This document shows, in pieces, positions 35,807 to 45,850 of a DNA stretch of 60,000 nucleotides (within the stretch, counting starts at the first letter, position 1; the number at the start of each line of letters is the position of its first letter). The notes under the pieces are model-generated. The model was not told the origin of the DNA and ran no database searches. It was given only the letters and a program-made list of their open reading frames with translations. The stretch spans positions 5,435,001 through 5,495,000 of the forward strand of contig NC_092680.1 of NCBI RefSeq assembly GCF_964355755.1, in the 5' to 3' direction. Source of the stretch: Antedon mediterranea (lineage: Eukaryota; Echinodermata; Crinoidea; Comatulida; Antedonidae). A program made the translations under genes and the position numbers.

Positions 35807-35868
35807 GTGATTGGTCAAATTTCTTACGTTGGGTTACGTCGTTGTGTTGCGTCTCTAGTGAGAACTAC
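35807..35868. mobile_element. Half-element of the CCAATCACAA MITE family
   Basis: GTGATTGGTCAAATTTCTTA, TTACGTCGTTGTGTTGCGTC and CTAGTGAGAACTA match one half of the MITE in reverse sense. It lies in intron 2 of the SLC10 pseudogene. Confidence 0.55.
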
Positions 35869-36495
35869 GCATTTTGCACATGCGTTGTATGTACACGGAA
35901 CCAACAGATTTAAGTTTCTGACAGACAATGCATATACAAACAAGCAATCGGACAGATTAAACCATTGCTTGTCATATGCTAGTGACATGCTTTACCGTTA
36001 CTTCATAGCGTGGGGTGGTATTCATGTTATTTCATAAATGTCGTTTATCTCGATACACAATTTGTTATAACGAATCGGTACAGCATTATAAAACTATATA
36101 ATATGATTTTTTTTCACAGACTGGTAGTATTATGGGATTTCTAGCAATTGCAACGTGTATTGTACTGAACGGCTTTATAAACCCTAAAATGTTTTTTGCT
36201 CCGTGGACAGTGTGGTTTGCTAGTATCATCCTTACACCTATAGCTTTTTTTTCTCGGATACGTTCTTGCGTACGTGTTACGTCAGTCACGGAAGAAATGT
36301 CGTACCATCTCTTTGGAGACTGGAGTACAAAACGTCGCTCTTGCGTTAACTATCGTAGTTATATCATTTTAAAACAGCGTCGACTTCTTCAAAATTCTTA
36401 TATTCCCATCTCTGTTTGGTATAACAGTTTTATTACATAGTTTCTTGTGTGTGTTTGTCTTCAGGCTGATTGAGAAGAGGTTTTCAAAAGATTGA

Positions 36496-36935
36496 GAAGA
36501 TAACAATTCAGTTTCTAACCAAACAGAAAACGTAACCAAATAATTAACTTAACTCATATTTAAAATAATACAGTATTAATTAAAATTTAAGGTTCTTATA
36601 CACAATTATCGTTTAATAGGTTTATTATATCGCCTATACTTCCTGATACCATTACAGCCGTGATATTTATTTCAATGCATGCGAGTATGACTATAGAAAA
36701 CAAGTAGTTATAATAATCATGTATTATTATTAGCAGGTCAACCTTAGAACTGAACAATAATAAAAGCATTGAGTTCACAATTATGGCTTCAACCTCTATG
36801 TCAGTTTTTATTTAAAAAACGAGAAGTTTATTGTTCGGTTTTAAATCACTATGAAACCTGGTAGTTCATTTTAGCCGATTTCTTTGTAGTTTGTCTCCTT
36901 ACAATACAAATGTTGAAAGTACTGTGGGAATACAC
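36496..36935. other. Spacer before the Ig receptor cluster
   Basis: AT-rich, no gene recognised. A possible splice acceptor (TTTCTTTGTAG at about 36880-36890) lies shortly upstream of the first Ig gene's ATG, so a 5' UTR intron cannot be excluded. Confidence 0.35.
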
Positions 36936-37907
36936 ATGATGGTGGACGTAACATTGTATACGCTTGTAATGTTAGCTACGCAGATGCAACTGGTATGTTT
37001 GCAAAGCCCTCATATTTCTCCACGTTTGGTCTTTGTTCACGCTGGTTGCGATGTCAGTCTTGAGTGTTCATATGCAACTGCAGAAATATCGAACTTTAAA
37101 TGGTTTATTGAAGATATAACAAATGGGACACAGGCTGATCCGATAACTGACAATACTAGAATATCTATAATGAATACCAATGAAATGCAAAGCGTGAGTA
37201 TTTTGACTATTAGAAATGTTACTGAATTGGACAAGGGAAAATATCACTGTTCCTTTGATGGGTTTTCATCAGCAGCAGCAAATATTACTGTGGTTACACA
37301 TACTAATTCTGTTTGCACCGACAATCCAAACGTTACATGTACACAAGGTAATACCGATGCAGTAGGCCTAACTATTAACTGTACTACAATATTCAGTGGT
37401 GTTACTTTCTTCTCTACGTATTTGTACGACCAATGTCAAATTTCAAATTTACAACCGTTCATTTATGACTCGAGCTGTTTGGTAAAGGATACAAATATTG
37501 CTGATGGTACCAAATGTATAACATGTTCAACTATACTATCAGACGTGGATGAATATTTCAACAGTACTAGGCCTACAACAGATATACCAACGGAAATACA
37601 GAATGATACAAGTATGCCTATGTTACCGAGTAAAACTAGTGACATCATGTTATCAACACAGAGAGATGATAAGATGGAAACTGATGAAATGTTCATAAAT
37701 GATGAAAATACTAAAGTTTCATTTGACATACCTATATTCGTTGTACTGGGAGGAGTCTTTCTTTTGGTAATTTTTATTGGTATTTGTATAAAGTTAAAAG
37801 CAGAAGATAAAAGTAAGAAAGATCCTTTGACAGTTACACAAGCACCAGGCAGAATAAAAAGAACCGTTGAACTACCAGAGTTTTATTCAAGAAACACAGA
37901 AATCTGA
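36936..37907 (+). CDS. Single-exon Ig-domain membrane protein, paralogue 1 (323 aa)
   Basis: Signal peptide about residues 1-24. One V-like Ig domain has C44, W56 and C105 with the late D-x-G-x-Y-x-C motif (ELDKGKYHC). A membrane-proximal cysteine-rich segment (127-197) has seven cysteines in the pattern C-x7-C, INCTT, YDxCQ and C-x-x-C. A Thr/Ser-rich stalk, a membrane helix about 266-286 and a short tail follow. The tail ends PGRIKR-TVELPEFY-SRNTEI, shared with three neighbours. ATG chosen at 36936 because it begins the signal peptide. AATAAA at 37921 lies 14 bp after the stop, giving a very short 3' UTR. A cell-surface receptor or recognition role is inferred; ligand unknown. Confidence 0.85.
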   Translation: MMVDVTLYTLVMLATQMQLVCLQSPHISPRLVFVHAGCDVSLECSYATAEISNFKWFIEDITNGTQADPITDNTRISIMNTNEMQSVSILTIRNVTELDKGKYHCSFDGFSSAAANITVVTHTNSVCTDNPNVTCTQGNTDAVGLTINCTTIFSGVTFFSTYLYDQCQISNLQPFIYDSSCLVKDTNIADGTKCITCSTILSDVDEYFNSTRPTTDIPTEIQNDTSMPMLPSKTSDIMLSTQRDDKMETDEMFINDENTKVSFDIPIFVVLGGVFLLVIFIGICIKLKAEDKSKKDPLTVTQAPGRIKRTVELPEFYSRNTEI

Positions 37908-38435
37908 CTGTACATGTTCAAATAAAGATTAATCAGGAGAGGAAAATGATTTATGTTACATTTAATATTTATTAAAGATGTGACAGTACCTAATATTTCC
38001 ATGTGTACATACAAATTCCATCATTGATACAACACATCATATAGCCAGTTGTCATTTTAAATTCATAACAACTTTTCAATTTAACGATACTAAAGACTAC
38101 ACACACAGAATACACACATATTACGTCTAACACACATTATGGAAATGCTCATCAAACCAAGGATTGGAATAATCCAGTATAATTAAAATATATCCTGAAA
38201 TATTATACGGTACTATTATATTTCCTCTTTATATCCATTATAGTACAACTAAGCCCATGCATTATTATAACACAATGTGGAAGAATAGTATTCTTCAGTT
38301 GTTACATAAGAGTTGTTGAATCAAAAGGGAAAGTCCCAAATTAAAACCCCTTTGAAATTGATTTTGTTTAGCATAATTTGTCATGTATGACTGGTGAATT
38401 AAGGTCCATTACACTAACTTAATTGAGTGGATTTT

Positions 38436-38655
38436 TGGCTTGGTGGTTATGATGGTTGGCTACCACTCCAAGGGTCCTGGGTTTAAGTCCCGTCACATGT
38501 CAGGATTTTTTCTAAGGACAAAATTACAACTCCACTCCCAAAGACTTGTACTAAGACTTTGTTTATGTAGAGCATCTTGGATATGTTTGTCTCTGAGGGT
38601 CCATAATGATCAGCAATTGCTGGATGGATCACCCTCATTAAATGTAGTGTAAAAA
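38436..38655 (+). mobile_element. tRNA-derived SINE-like element, copy 1
   Basis: A tRNA-like head with an A-box-like TGGCTTGGTGGTTATGATGG and a B-box-like GGGTTTAAGTCCC is followed by a non-tRNA body and an A-run (AAAAAAAAA at about 38652). A relative at 52147-52300 shares GGTTATGATG, GCTACCA-TCCAAGGGT-CTGGG, GTC-AATGTCAGGAT and a later body. It does not fold as a functional tRNA by eye. Confidence 0.65.
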
Positions 38656-38807
38656 AAAATTGTTTTTGCATTTGTAAATTCCCAGATCGGTTGCCATGAA
38701 GGTGATCAATAACATTGTATATTATAAAGTGAAATAAACAATCTTTAGAAGCTTTTGTGAAATAGAAAAGAAATAATTAGCTTTATAAAAAAACAAGGCC
38801 AACAGCC

Positions 38808-39612
38808 ATTAAGTCGCGTGCTACAATGCATAGTGATACCGGACCGACAGACAAACAGACCGACAGACAGACAGACCGACAGACAGACGGATCGACTGAC
38901 ATAGTGAACTATACTGACCGAAATTACTGAACATGTTTAAAAATGTTGAAATGTTTAAAAACATTTATATTTTTTTAATTTACACGTGCGTAGCCTGTCA
39001 CTTTTGACGTGCTCGTATAATGTAATTTCGAGTTGAAAATTAAGTCAAGAAAACAGAAATCGGGCAAAAAGAGTGCGCAATAACATTTAACGCGCAGTGC
39101 GCGCGCAAAAATCTGCGCACTCATGGCAATTTTGTAAACGCTTAAAATTGCCTGAAACGTACTCTTATTTCATCGAAAATAAATTTTAAGCGCGCTTACG
39201 CATGCGTTACATGCGCTACGCACGTAATTGTATTGCCATATGATGATTTATGCCCTGAAATTTATGAGTACCAAATTTTATTTAATTGTGATTCATGGTT
39301 GTTAAGATATGATTACAAACGTGATTTCGTTAAATCGTGCGTAGACCGCGTAATTTTTTATTGCGCACCGTGAAAACATAACCACTTCGATTCCTGGCCA
39401 TAAGGAATATTCTGTGAAAAATTGACTTAGCTAGATTAAACTGATATCAAGATAAGGTCATAAAGCAATAAAACGCATAGTGATACCGGACCGACAGACA
39501 GACAGACAGACCGACAGACAGACAGACCGACAGACAGACCGACAGACAGACAGACAGACAGACCGACCGACCGACATAGTGAACTATAGAGTCGCTTCCA
39601 CGCGACTAATAA
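38808..39612. mobile_element. Putative element bounded by two GACA microsatellites
   Basis: Two blocks, 38825-38912 and 39473-39590, each read GCATAGTGATACCGGACCGA, then (GACA)n with ACCG interruptions, then GACATAGTGAACTATA. The outer edges ATTAAGTCGCGTG (about 38808) and CACGCGACTAAT (about 39600) look like short inverted ends. The interior is CpG-rich and GCGC-rich (GCGCAGTGCGCGCGCAA). The whole may be one non-autonomous transposon or two flanking copies. Confidence 0.5.
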
Positions 39613-40273
39613 TGTTGATTTTCAGGTATATGTTTCTCATTTGCGTAACCAAAATCAAAGAAAAAGAAAATAAAAAATCCAATAGTATTTGTGTATCTTA
39701 TGTTTAACTTGTGAACGTATTGTCTCCTCTTTTACTGTGACTACATTTATTGTAGTCAATCCTTGACAATTTTGATATTATCACATTAACATTGTTAATG
39801 TATAACATATATAACACCTATAGCGCATCTCAAGCTTTTGCTTTCTTAAAGGATTTGCCATCTTAATTTGGCTGAGAAAAATACCAAGAAACCAAGAAAT
39901 AAACGCTACTTTGATTGATAATTGATTCTTTATAAGAGATGTTCACACATTGACAGAATGTTATGTATCCATGAACGCCTTCAACGTATTGTATTTTGAT
40001 AAAGTAAACAAAAAATAAGTTTATTTTATACATCAAGTAAACATGGCCAGACCTATATATGTATATGCTGAGATCAGTGAAAATCAGAGATTACACAACC
40101 TGAATATGAATTGTTGGTAACAAATCAACCATACTATTTAACTTAAGGTAAACAAATAAGGAACAGTTATTCTTTAAAAAAAGGTATTCATTTTGAGACT
40201 GTCAAACATGTCCAATAATCGACAACAAATAACTATCTATCAATTCGTAAGAAGTTAAAAACAGTGGTATGCG

Positions 40274-40939
40274 ATGATAAATGTAAGGTTTTCAGTGTTG
40301 TTCATAATATTTTTCGCCAGGCAGTTGGAACTCGGTTGGACTAATGAATGTAATAACGGTACGGCAGGGCCGAAACCAGAACTTACTCCAAATGATAATA
40401 TGTCTGTACCCGTTGGTCGTGATGTTTACCTGAACTGTTCACTGTCACTAGAAACAATGTGTTTTAAATGGTATAAAACTGCTTTTTCAGCAAAGCAATT
40501 GACTAACACTAGTAGAATGTTTATTACTGCAAGTACTGATCGTCTGGTAATTAGAAATGTTTCAGAAAATGACATCGGAAAATATCATTGCGAATATTGC
40601 GGCGTTTCATCAGAAGGATCATACATTACTGTTACTCTTACAATTAATGAGGAAGATTTCACTGAGACGTTTCCACCAACAGAATTTACCGGTACAAATG
40701 TAAGACCAACTGAAACTTCTCAACTACCAATCTATATACCTATATTTGCTACTTTGGGTGGAGTGTTTCTGCTAGTATCGTTCATTGGTGTGTGTATGTT
40801 ATATAATGAAGATACGATTGAAGAGCCAAACAATGACAACAGTACAGCTATCCTCCCTGGTAGAATTAAGAGGAAAGACGAATTGCCCGATTTTTACGTG
40901 GCACATTTTAACATGAATGACACATTTGAACAGGAATGA
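40274..40939 (+). CDS. Single-exon Ig-domain membrane protein, paralogue 2 (221 aa, short form)
   Basis: Signal peptide about 1-23, one V-like Ig domain (C55, W66, C106, motif NDIGKYHC), Thr/Pro stalk, membrane helix about 153-176, cytoplasmic tail. It lacks the membrane-proximal cysteine-rich segment of paralogues 1, 3 and 4, so it is the compact member. The tail keeps EDTIEEP and PGRIKR-KDELPDFY-V and then extends by about 12 residues past the shared end. An extra Cys pair (C63, C109) lies in the Ig domain. Same strand and spacing (2-3 kb) as its neighbours, showing tandem duplication. Confidence 0.85.
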   Translation: MINVRFSVLFIIFFARQLELGWTNECNNGTAGPKPELTPNDNMSVPVGRDVYLNCSLSLETMCFKWYKTAFSAKQLTNTSRMFITASTDRLVIRNVSENDIGKYHCEYCGVSSEGSYITVTLTINEEDFTETFPPTEFTGTNVRPTETSQLPIYIPIFATLGGVFLLVSFIGVCMLYNEDTIEEPNNDNSTAILPGRIKRKDELPDFYVAHFNMNDTFEQE

Positions 40940-42152
40940 TTTGTTTTCTGTTTTTCCCAATAGCATTAAATTCAATAGATATACTACTGCAAATGTTGAG
41001 GTAAATCATATAGATGATACATAGATGATGATATATTTATGTTACAATTTAAACAGATAAAGTAAAACCAAATAAATGTGAATAACCAAAATGAATTTAA
41101 ATGAGCAAATATAACCTTTTATAGAACTTAATTTGTTAAACCTTTTTTCGTAAAGATGATGGAATAGGTTATGCGGTATATAATTTAAAGAATGAACGGT
41201 TTACACTATGGCCTAATCAATTGTTATTAAAGAAGATCCGAGCCAAATACGCATTCTAGTTTATATCACTAGCATAACGGTAGTAACTAAGAATGAGACC
41301 GTATGTTTAACTAAAAAACAAGATTTTGTTGCAATTATTAAATATAAATATATTATATCAAAACATTGTATTGCTTCAGTGGTTTACATGTATACACCCT
41401 TTGAATACTCTATACAATTGTTAAAATAAAGAAAGGGGTCAAAGAACTGTGCAGCACAATTGAGAATCATCAATATTGTTCAGCGCCGTTTGAATACCGA
41501 TGACGTAAAATAAACGAGGATCATCCATATCATGTGATGTGTAAAACGTTTTTTTTTTGGTAGTTGGTGTAGGTATTTTCCAACTCCAAGAACTATTAAC
41601 ACTATAAACAATACGTTATAGAATAGTTTATGTTTGGTAAAATATTAAAACCATAACATTTATAGTAACGAATGAAGACGTCCAACCCATCCAATTTAGA
41701 ACAATTCAATTAGACCTATATTTAAAAAAATTAACACATAAAAAACCAGGCTTTACGGAAATCAATGAACATTGTCATATTAAAAAAACAGTTAAAGTTC
41801 ACTTTTTTAGTTATTAAAAAAGTGACGAAAGCGTGTAATTTAAGAATTGCGAAATAAATGACAATTGTAATATTAAAATATAATGGCTAAATTTTAAGTG
41901 TTGACAAAAAATGAGGAAGTGTTTCATTTTAAGAAGTTTTAAGGAAATCAATGGAAATTTAAATGCTAAATTGTAAGTATTGTTAACAACAACAATTCAA
42001 CCTTTTAGTAAATTATAGCAGTACAGCTAGTGGACTGAACCGTATTATGAATTACGTGATCAACAACAGTACAGACAGTTGTATTGGCGGTATTCAAAAA
42101 GTACGTTTGAAAAGAAGAAGATTTAAGCTATCAAATTTGTAATAATTCTGCA
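40940..42152. other. Spacer between Ig paralogues 2 and 3
   Basis: AT-rich, with AATAAA at about 41071 as a candidate poly(A) signal for paralogue 2. No decayed Ig copy or named repeat was recognised. Confidence 0.4.
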
Positions 42153-43046
42153 ATGACGAGTTTCTTAATTGCCATTTTCTTATTATTTGCTGTGGAATAC
42201 AATTTGGCACAGACTGAAGGAATAACTGAAATTGATCCATATTATGTGTTTGCGTTTGTTGGATGTAGTGTCAAGCTTACATGTACTTTAAATTCGACAA
42301 GTGCTGCAACGGTTGAATGGTTCAGAGAAGAAAATCTGATCGACGCATTGACTGAAAATGGCCGCTTTTTACAACATTTCCTAAATAGTGAAAGGCAAGC
42401 TGTGAGTATTTTGACAATTGGAAATATTTCGGAAAAAGATAATGGTACAACATACACATGTAAGATTGGTTTACAACCTTCGACTACAAACGCTTTCATA
42501 CATGTCGTCACTGATGTTTGCAATGAAGATTACTCTAAATTCAAATGTATTGATGGTAGGCCTACTAATAACTTGAAAGACATTAACTGCACCACGAAAT
42601 TAGATGGAATTAAAACTCTGTTTTATACCAGTGTATACGATACATGTCAGAATAAGTTTTTTCAAACTATTTGTTCTTGCAAAGGAACAAGCTGTCCAAA
42701 TACTAACAACAAGAATAAAACTGAATGTCAACCATGTTCAAATACCATTTTCAATGATTTTGAACCTGTCTCTACAATAAGTACACCAGAAGATACAATA
42801 AAAACTTCCCAAATAACTGATGATATGGTTGATAAAAATGATGGACAGGAACGTTGGCCTATATCATTTCACTACCTTCTTTTTGGTCCATTGGGTGGAA
42901 TTTTTATCTTAGTAATTTTAATTGGTATATATATAGTGATAAAAAAAGAAGATACGATTGAGGAACCCAGTATTGAATATGATCCTACCTCAACTGGAAG
43001 AATTAAAAGACATGTTGAACTACCAGACTTTTACGTTAAACAGTGA
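42153..43046 (+). CDS. Single-exon Ig-domain membrane protein, paralogue 3 (297 aa)
   Basis: Signal peptide about 1-20; V-like Ig domain with C44, W56 and C103 (KDNGTTYTC); cysteine-rich segment 123-195 with the same INCTT, VYDTCQ and ECQPCS landmarks as paralogues 1 and 4; stalk; membrane helix about 240-263; tail with EDTIEEPSIEYDP and GRIKR-HVELPDFY-VKQ at the C-terminus. Its TM-proximal FHYLLFGPLGGI matches FHYILFGALGGI in paralogue 4, so 3 and 4 are the closest pair. Y276 in SIEYDP is unique to this member. Candidate AATAAA signals lie at about 43249 and 43478. Confidence 0.87.
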   Translation: MTSFLIAIFLLFAVEYNLAQTEGITEIDPYYVFAFVGCSVKLTCTLNSTSAATVEWFREENLIDALTENGRFLQHFLNSERQAVSILTIGNISEKDNGTTYTCKIGLQPSTTNAFIHVVTDVCNEDYSKFKCIDGRPTNNLKDINCTTKLDGIKTLFYTSVYDTCQNKFFQTICSCKGTSCPNTNNKNKTECQPCSNTIFNDFEPVSTISTPEDTIKTSQITDDMVDKNDGQERWPISFHYLLFGPLGGIFILVILIGIYIVIKKEDTIEEPSIEYDPTSTGRIKRHVELPDFYVKQ

Positions 43047-44230
43047 TTACGGTATAGAAACATTTCGGTTATAGGCCTACTTGAATCGTCTAATATTAAT
43101 TAGTTTTGTTAATCAGTTTATTAAGTTTAATTTGCTGGTTTAATATAATTTTTGTAAATGTTTTATTGTCGTATTGTAATCATGAGAACACATCCATCGT
43201 CTTTTAAGGATTTATGTGCGTTGAAATATAGTTTTATTTATGATTATGAATAAAAATGGGACTGTATTATGCACACAGTTGTATCTACGGTATATCCAAA
43301 TACCACCATTGTATACGCTTCAAGATTTCATTGTGACGTACATGTGTTCTGTCTATTCTGTTTTTTCCAGTTGTTTACTTTATCTTCATTGTATCTAAAA
43401 ATACAAAGTCTGTAATTTATTTTTGTTTCCTGATGCCTGTATCAAACTATATTGAATTTAATGGAGCATTTTTAAAGAATAAAGCTTTAAGCTTTACCAT
43501 TTACAGTATACCAATATTGTAAATGCAAAGCTGCTGTTTCAACGACATATGATAACAAATTAACTTAATTAATAGTTAAATATCAATACACACATTGTAC
43601 TAACGTATAAGAGGGCATCTTCAGGGCTCAAACAAAGTGTAGCCTTCACATGGGTGTTTTCTGAATAGGGTTTGGTTGTAATGTTAAAAAAGAATTGCCC
43701 CTCGTTCGTTCTAAAAGAAAGTTCCCGCTTGTATGTGGAATTCTAATATACTTCTGAAAAACACGTTAGCTTGTAAATTACTAACAAAGTCAACCAATTT
43801 AAACATTGTTTTGCATCATCAATCAAATTGAACATTGCTTTTGGATGCGACTTTTTGTCATTTTGTTGGAATACTAATCCATTTCCCTCGTGTCAATAAA
43901 AATGAATATTATGTGCAGAAAATGGGGTAATTTCCTAGTCTACTGAGGGACTAGTCAAATTCGTCATCTACAAATTAGTCAACTAAACTGTAGTCACGTG
44001 TATACGAACTTGTCAATTGTTTGTTTAAACCGTCAAACACTACACAAGAAATAAAGTATAAGTATTATTAGAAGCAAGTGAACCTTAGTAAAAGGTATGA
44101 ATAGCAATATTATGAAAATAATGTACTTCTTGTGTGTTGTGTTTCCTGAATATAAACCTATACAAGCACCACGGTGGTAGGATTGTTTTGGTAAAGTGAC
44201 AAGGTAATTATACACTATCAATACATTTTG
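43047..44230. other. Spacer between Ig paralogues 3 and 4
   Basis: AT-rich; 43610-43675 faintly resembles the dispersed GGGACACC-type repeat. No gene recognised. Confidence 0.35.
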
Positions 44231-45184
44231 ATGATGACGAGTTTAACTATCTTCATTCTAATGTTCACTACACTTGTGGAATACCATGGAATTACCATAG
44301 AAACCTCGAAAATCACGCCTGAAATTTTTCCACATTTAGTTTTCGTATTCGAAGGCTGTGATGTCAATCTTACATGTTCATATTCGACAGAAGCTACAGA
44401 TGTCAAGTGGTTTGAATATAAAGAAGAAGAAGACGATTCAGACATTTCAAAAGATACGTTTATAACTAATAGTAATAATGGAACACATACTATTTCTATA
44501 TTGACAATTATGAACGTTACGCGGACAGACAGCGGGCAGAATTATTGTAAGTTTGGTTCTATATCGACTGATACGAGTATTGTAGAAGTCATTCCGAGTA
44601 GCATCAACACCTGCAATCTTGAGGATATTGATACCATGTGCACAGAATCTAGAAACGATCCAATAACTGTTAACTGTAGTTCTACAATACCTAATGGTAT
44701 TCTTTCCTTTTACCATATGTATGGATGCAATAATTCTAGTTCAAAAACAACGTGTGTTGTTGATGCACCTTACATTTCGACAGATCCAAACTCTATAAAG
44801 AAATGTCAAACATGCTCAGATTCAGTTTGTGATGTTTGTAGTATAAGAGAAACAACACTTCCTGATATGACAACAACCACTGGAACTATATTGACAACTT
44901 CTGACGTCAAATCAACATTAATTGATAATGATACGACAACAACTGAAACTTATAAAACTGTGGTAACTACCACCGCGATGGAAACATCTGAACGTATACC
45001 ATTTCACTATATTCTATTTGGTGCATTAGGTGGAATTGTTGTTTTAGTAATTTTGATTGGTATGTGCATAATGATAAAAACAGAAGACACGACTCAGGAA
45101 CCCAGTATTGAATGTGATACTATAACCACCCCTGGTAGAATTAAGAGGCAAGTTGAACTACCAGAAATGTATGTAAGGCAGTAA
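44231..45184 (+). CDS. Single-exon Ig-domain membrane protein, paralogue 4 (317 aa)
   Basis: Signal peptide about 1-20; V-like Ig domain with C49, W60 and C106 (RTDSGQNYC) and an acidic insert (EEEDD) after the Trp; cysteine-rich segment with INTC, VNCSS, MYGC and KKCQTCS landmarks; a long Thr-rich stalk with many TTT/TTTT runs, likely O-glycosylated; membrane helix about 264-288; tail EDTTQEPSIECD and PGRIKR-QVELPEMY-VRQ. Two ATGs are adjacent at 44231 and 44234; the first is taken. No AATAAA was seen close to the stop; those near 45993 and 46073 are candidates. Confidence 0.87.
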   Translation: MMTSLTIFILMFTTLVEYHGITIETSKITPEIFPHLVFVFEGCDVNLTCSYSTEATDVKWFEYKEEEDDSDISKDTFITNSNNGTHTISILTIMNVTRTDSGQNYCKFGSISTDTSIVEVIPSSINTCNLEDIDTMCTESRNDPITVNCSSTIPNGILSFYHMYGCNNSSSKTTCVVDAPYISTDPNSIKKCQTCSDSVCDVCSIRETTLPDMTTTTGTILTTSDVKSTLIDNDTTTTETYKTVVTTTAMETSERIPFHYILFGALGGIVVLVILIGMCIMIKTEDTTQEPSIECDTITTPGRIKRQVELPEMYVRQ

Positions 45185-45342
45185 TGATCTGATTTATATG
45201 ATAACAAACCAGTTTATAAAACGTATAAACAAGTAAAACAGGCTTCTACATGATTGACTCGACAAAGACTTTATAACGCCTGTTACATTGAGTCTGATAA
45301 TCTATTCTACCTACTATGGATTTTGTACATTTATACTTTTCG

Positions 45343-45850
45343 GATGAGTGCTGTATCTCCCAATTTTTGCCCAGTATCATAGGAATATTTGTAATACGCC
45401 ATCTCAAATGTATCATGTACGGTTATGTTTTTATTTTATTTATTTATTTTATGTCTTTAGGCAATGTGGCCAAGGATTACCAATAGTGAATTAATCCCTG
45501 TCCTATCAGATAGGTGGTAATCCTCCTGATACAGGGGCTATTGTGTGAACCAGTTCACCGGGGTAACCCCCTACTCTTTTTCAAATAATGGACTGGGTTC
45601 TTTAAAGTACACACAGGTTATAACTGTGTACACTGGACCTACGGTTTATAGTCCTTATCCGAGAAGACTTGTTCCATCACCAGAACTAGGAGCGATTCGG
45701 CCTCGAACCCTTGCCGATGTTAAAGTTTAGATTATAGTATAATATAATACTAGGATAATACTACATGTGAAACTGAACTGAAATTTTGTATTACCAAATG
45801 TTCTTATGATATGGGGAAATCTAGATACACTCACGAGTATCGGGTGCCTA
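45343..45850. mobile_element. Second copy of the 9391-type MITE, split by another element
   Basis: Left arm 45343-45420 (GTGCTGTATCTCCCAATTTT, ATCATAGGAATATTTGTAAT) and right arm about 45770-45850 (CTACATGTGAAACTGAACTG, TTGTATTACCAAATGTTCTT, ATGATATGGGGAAATCTAGA) are inverse complements of each other and match the element at 9391-9607. About 310 bp of unrelated sequence separate them. Confidence 0.65.
45425..45735 (+). mobile_element. Dispersed element nested inside the split MITE
   Basis: A GC-richer block with an AT-rich start (ATTTTATTTATTTATTTTAT), AACCCCCTACTCTTTTTC and a GATTCGGCCTCGAACCCTTG end. The CCCCTACTCTTTT part is shared with 6335-6490. No coding evidence: a 61-codon frame in it is incidental. 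Confidence 0.5.

Larger units (their letters stand above)
34796..36495 (+). pseudogene. Broken tandem copy of the SLC10-like transporter
   Basis: Three exons correspond one-to-one to the intact gene: 34796-35151, 35540-35744 and 36120-36495. Exon 1 loses a stretch after MLAMG, giving an immediate TGA near 34938, and later carries a two-base insertion at CCATATATGC (about 35061). Exon 2 is intact and has exactly the same length as in the intact gene (205 bp). Exon 3 has one extra T in a T8 run (about 36244-36251), shifting frame before the conserved ETGxQN segment. Even with that corrected, a TAA follows near the end. Several separate lesions make sequencing error an unlikely explanation. Splice sites are still good, so the loss is probably recent. 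Expression as a non-coding transcript is possible. Confidence 0.88.
37908..40273. other. Spacer with SINE and GACA-bearing element
   Basis: It holds the tRNA-like SINE at 38436 and the GACA-repeat element at 38808-39612. No gene was recognised in the rest. Confidence 0.5.

Noticed and set aside
34796-36495. Second SLC10 copy as a working gene
   Set aside because: Several independent frameshifts and a nonsense codon interrupt it; only the middle exon is intact.
38436-38520. A functional tRNA gene
   Set aside because: Box-like sequences are present, but no full cloverleaf with paired acceptor stem was found; the body and A-run fit a SINE.
39480-39707. Open frame with TDRQTDRQ repeats
   Set aside because: It is the translation of the GACA microsatellite.
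45545-45730. 61-codon frame in the nested element
   Set aside because: It lies wholly inside a dispersed repeat and has no recognisable domain.
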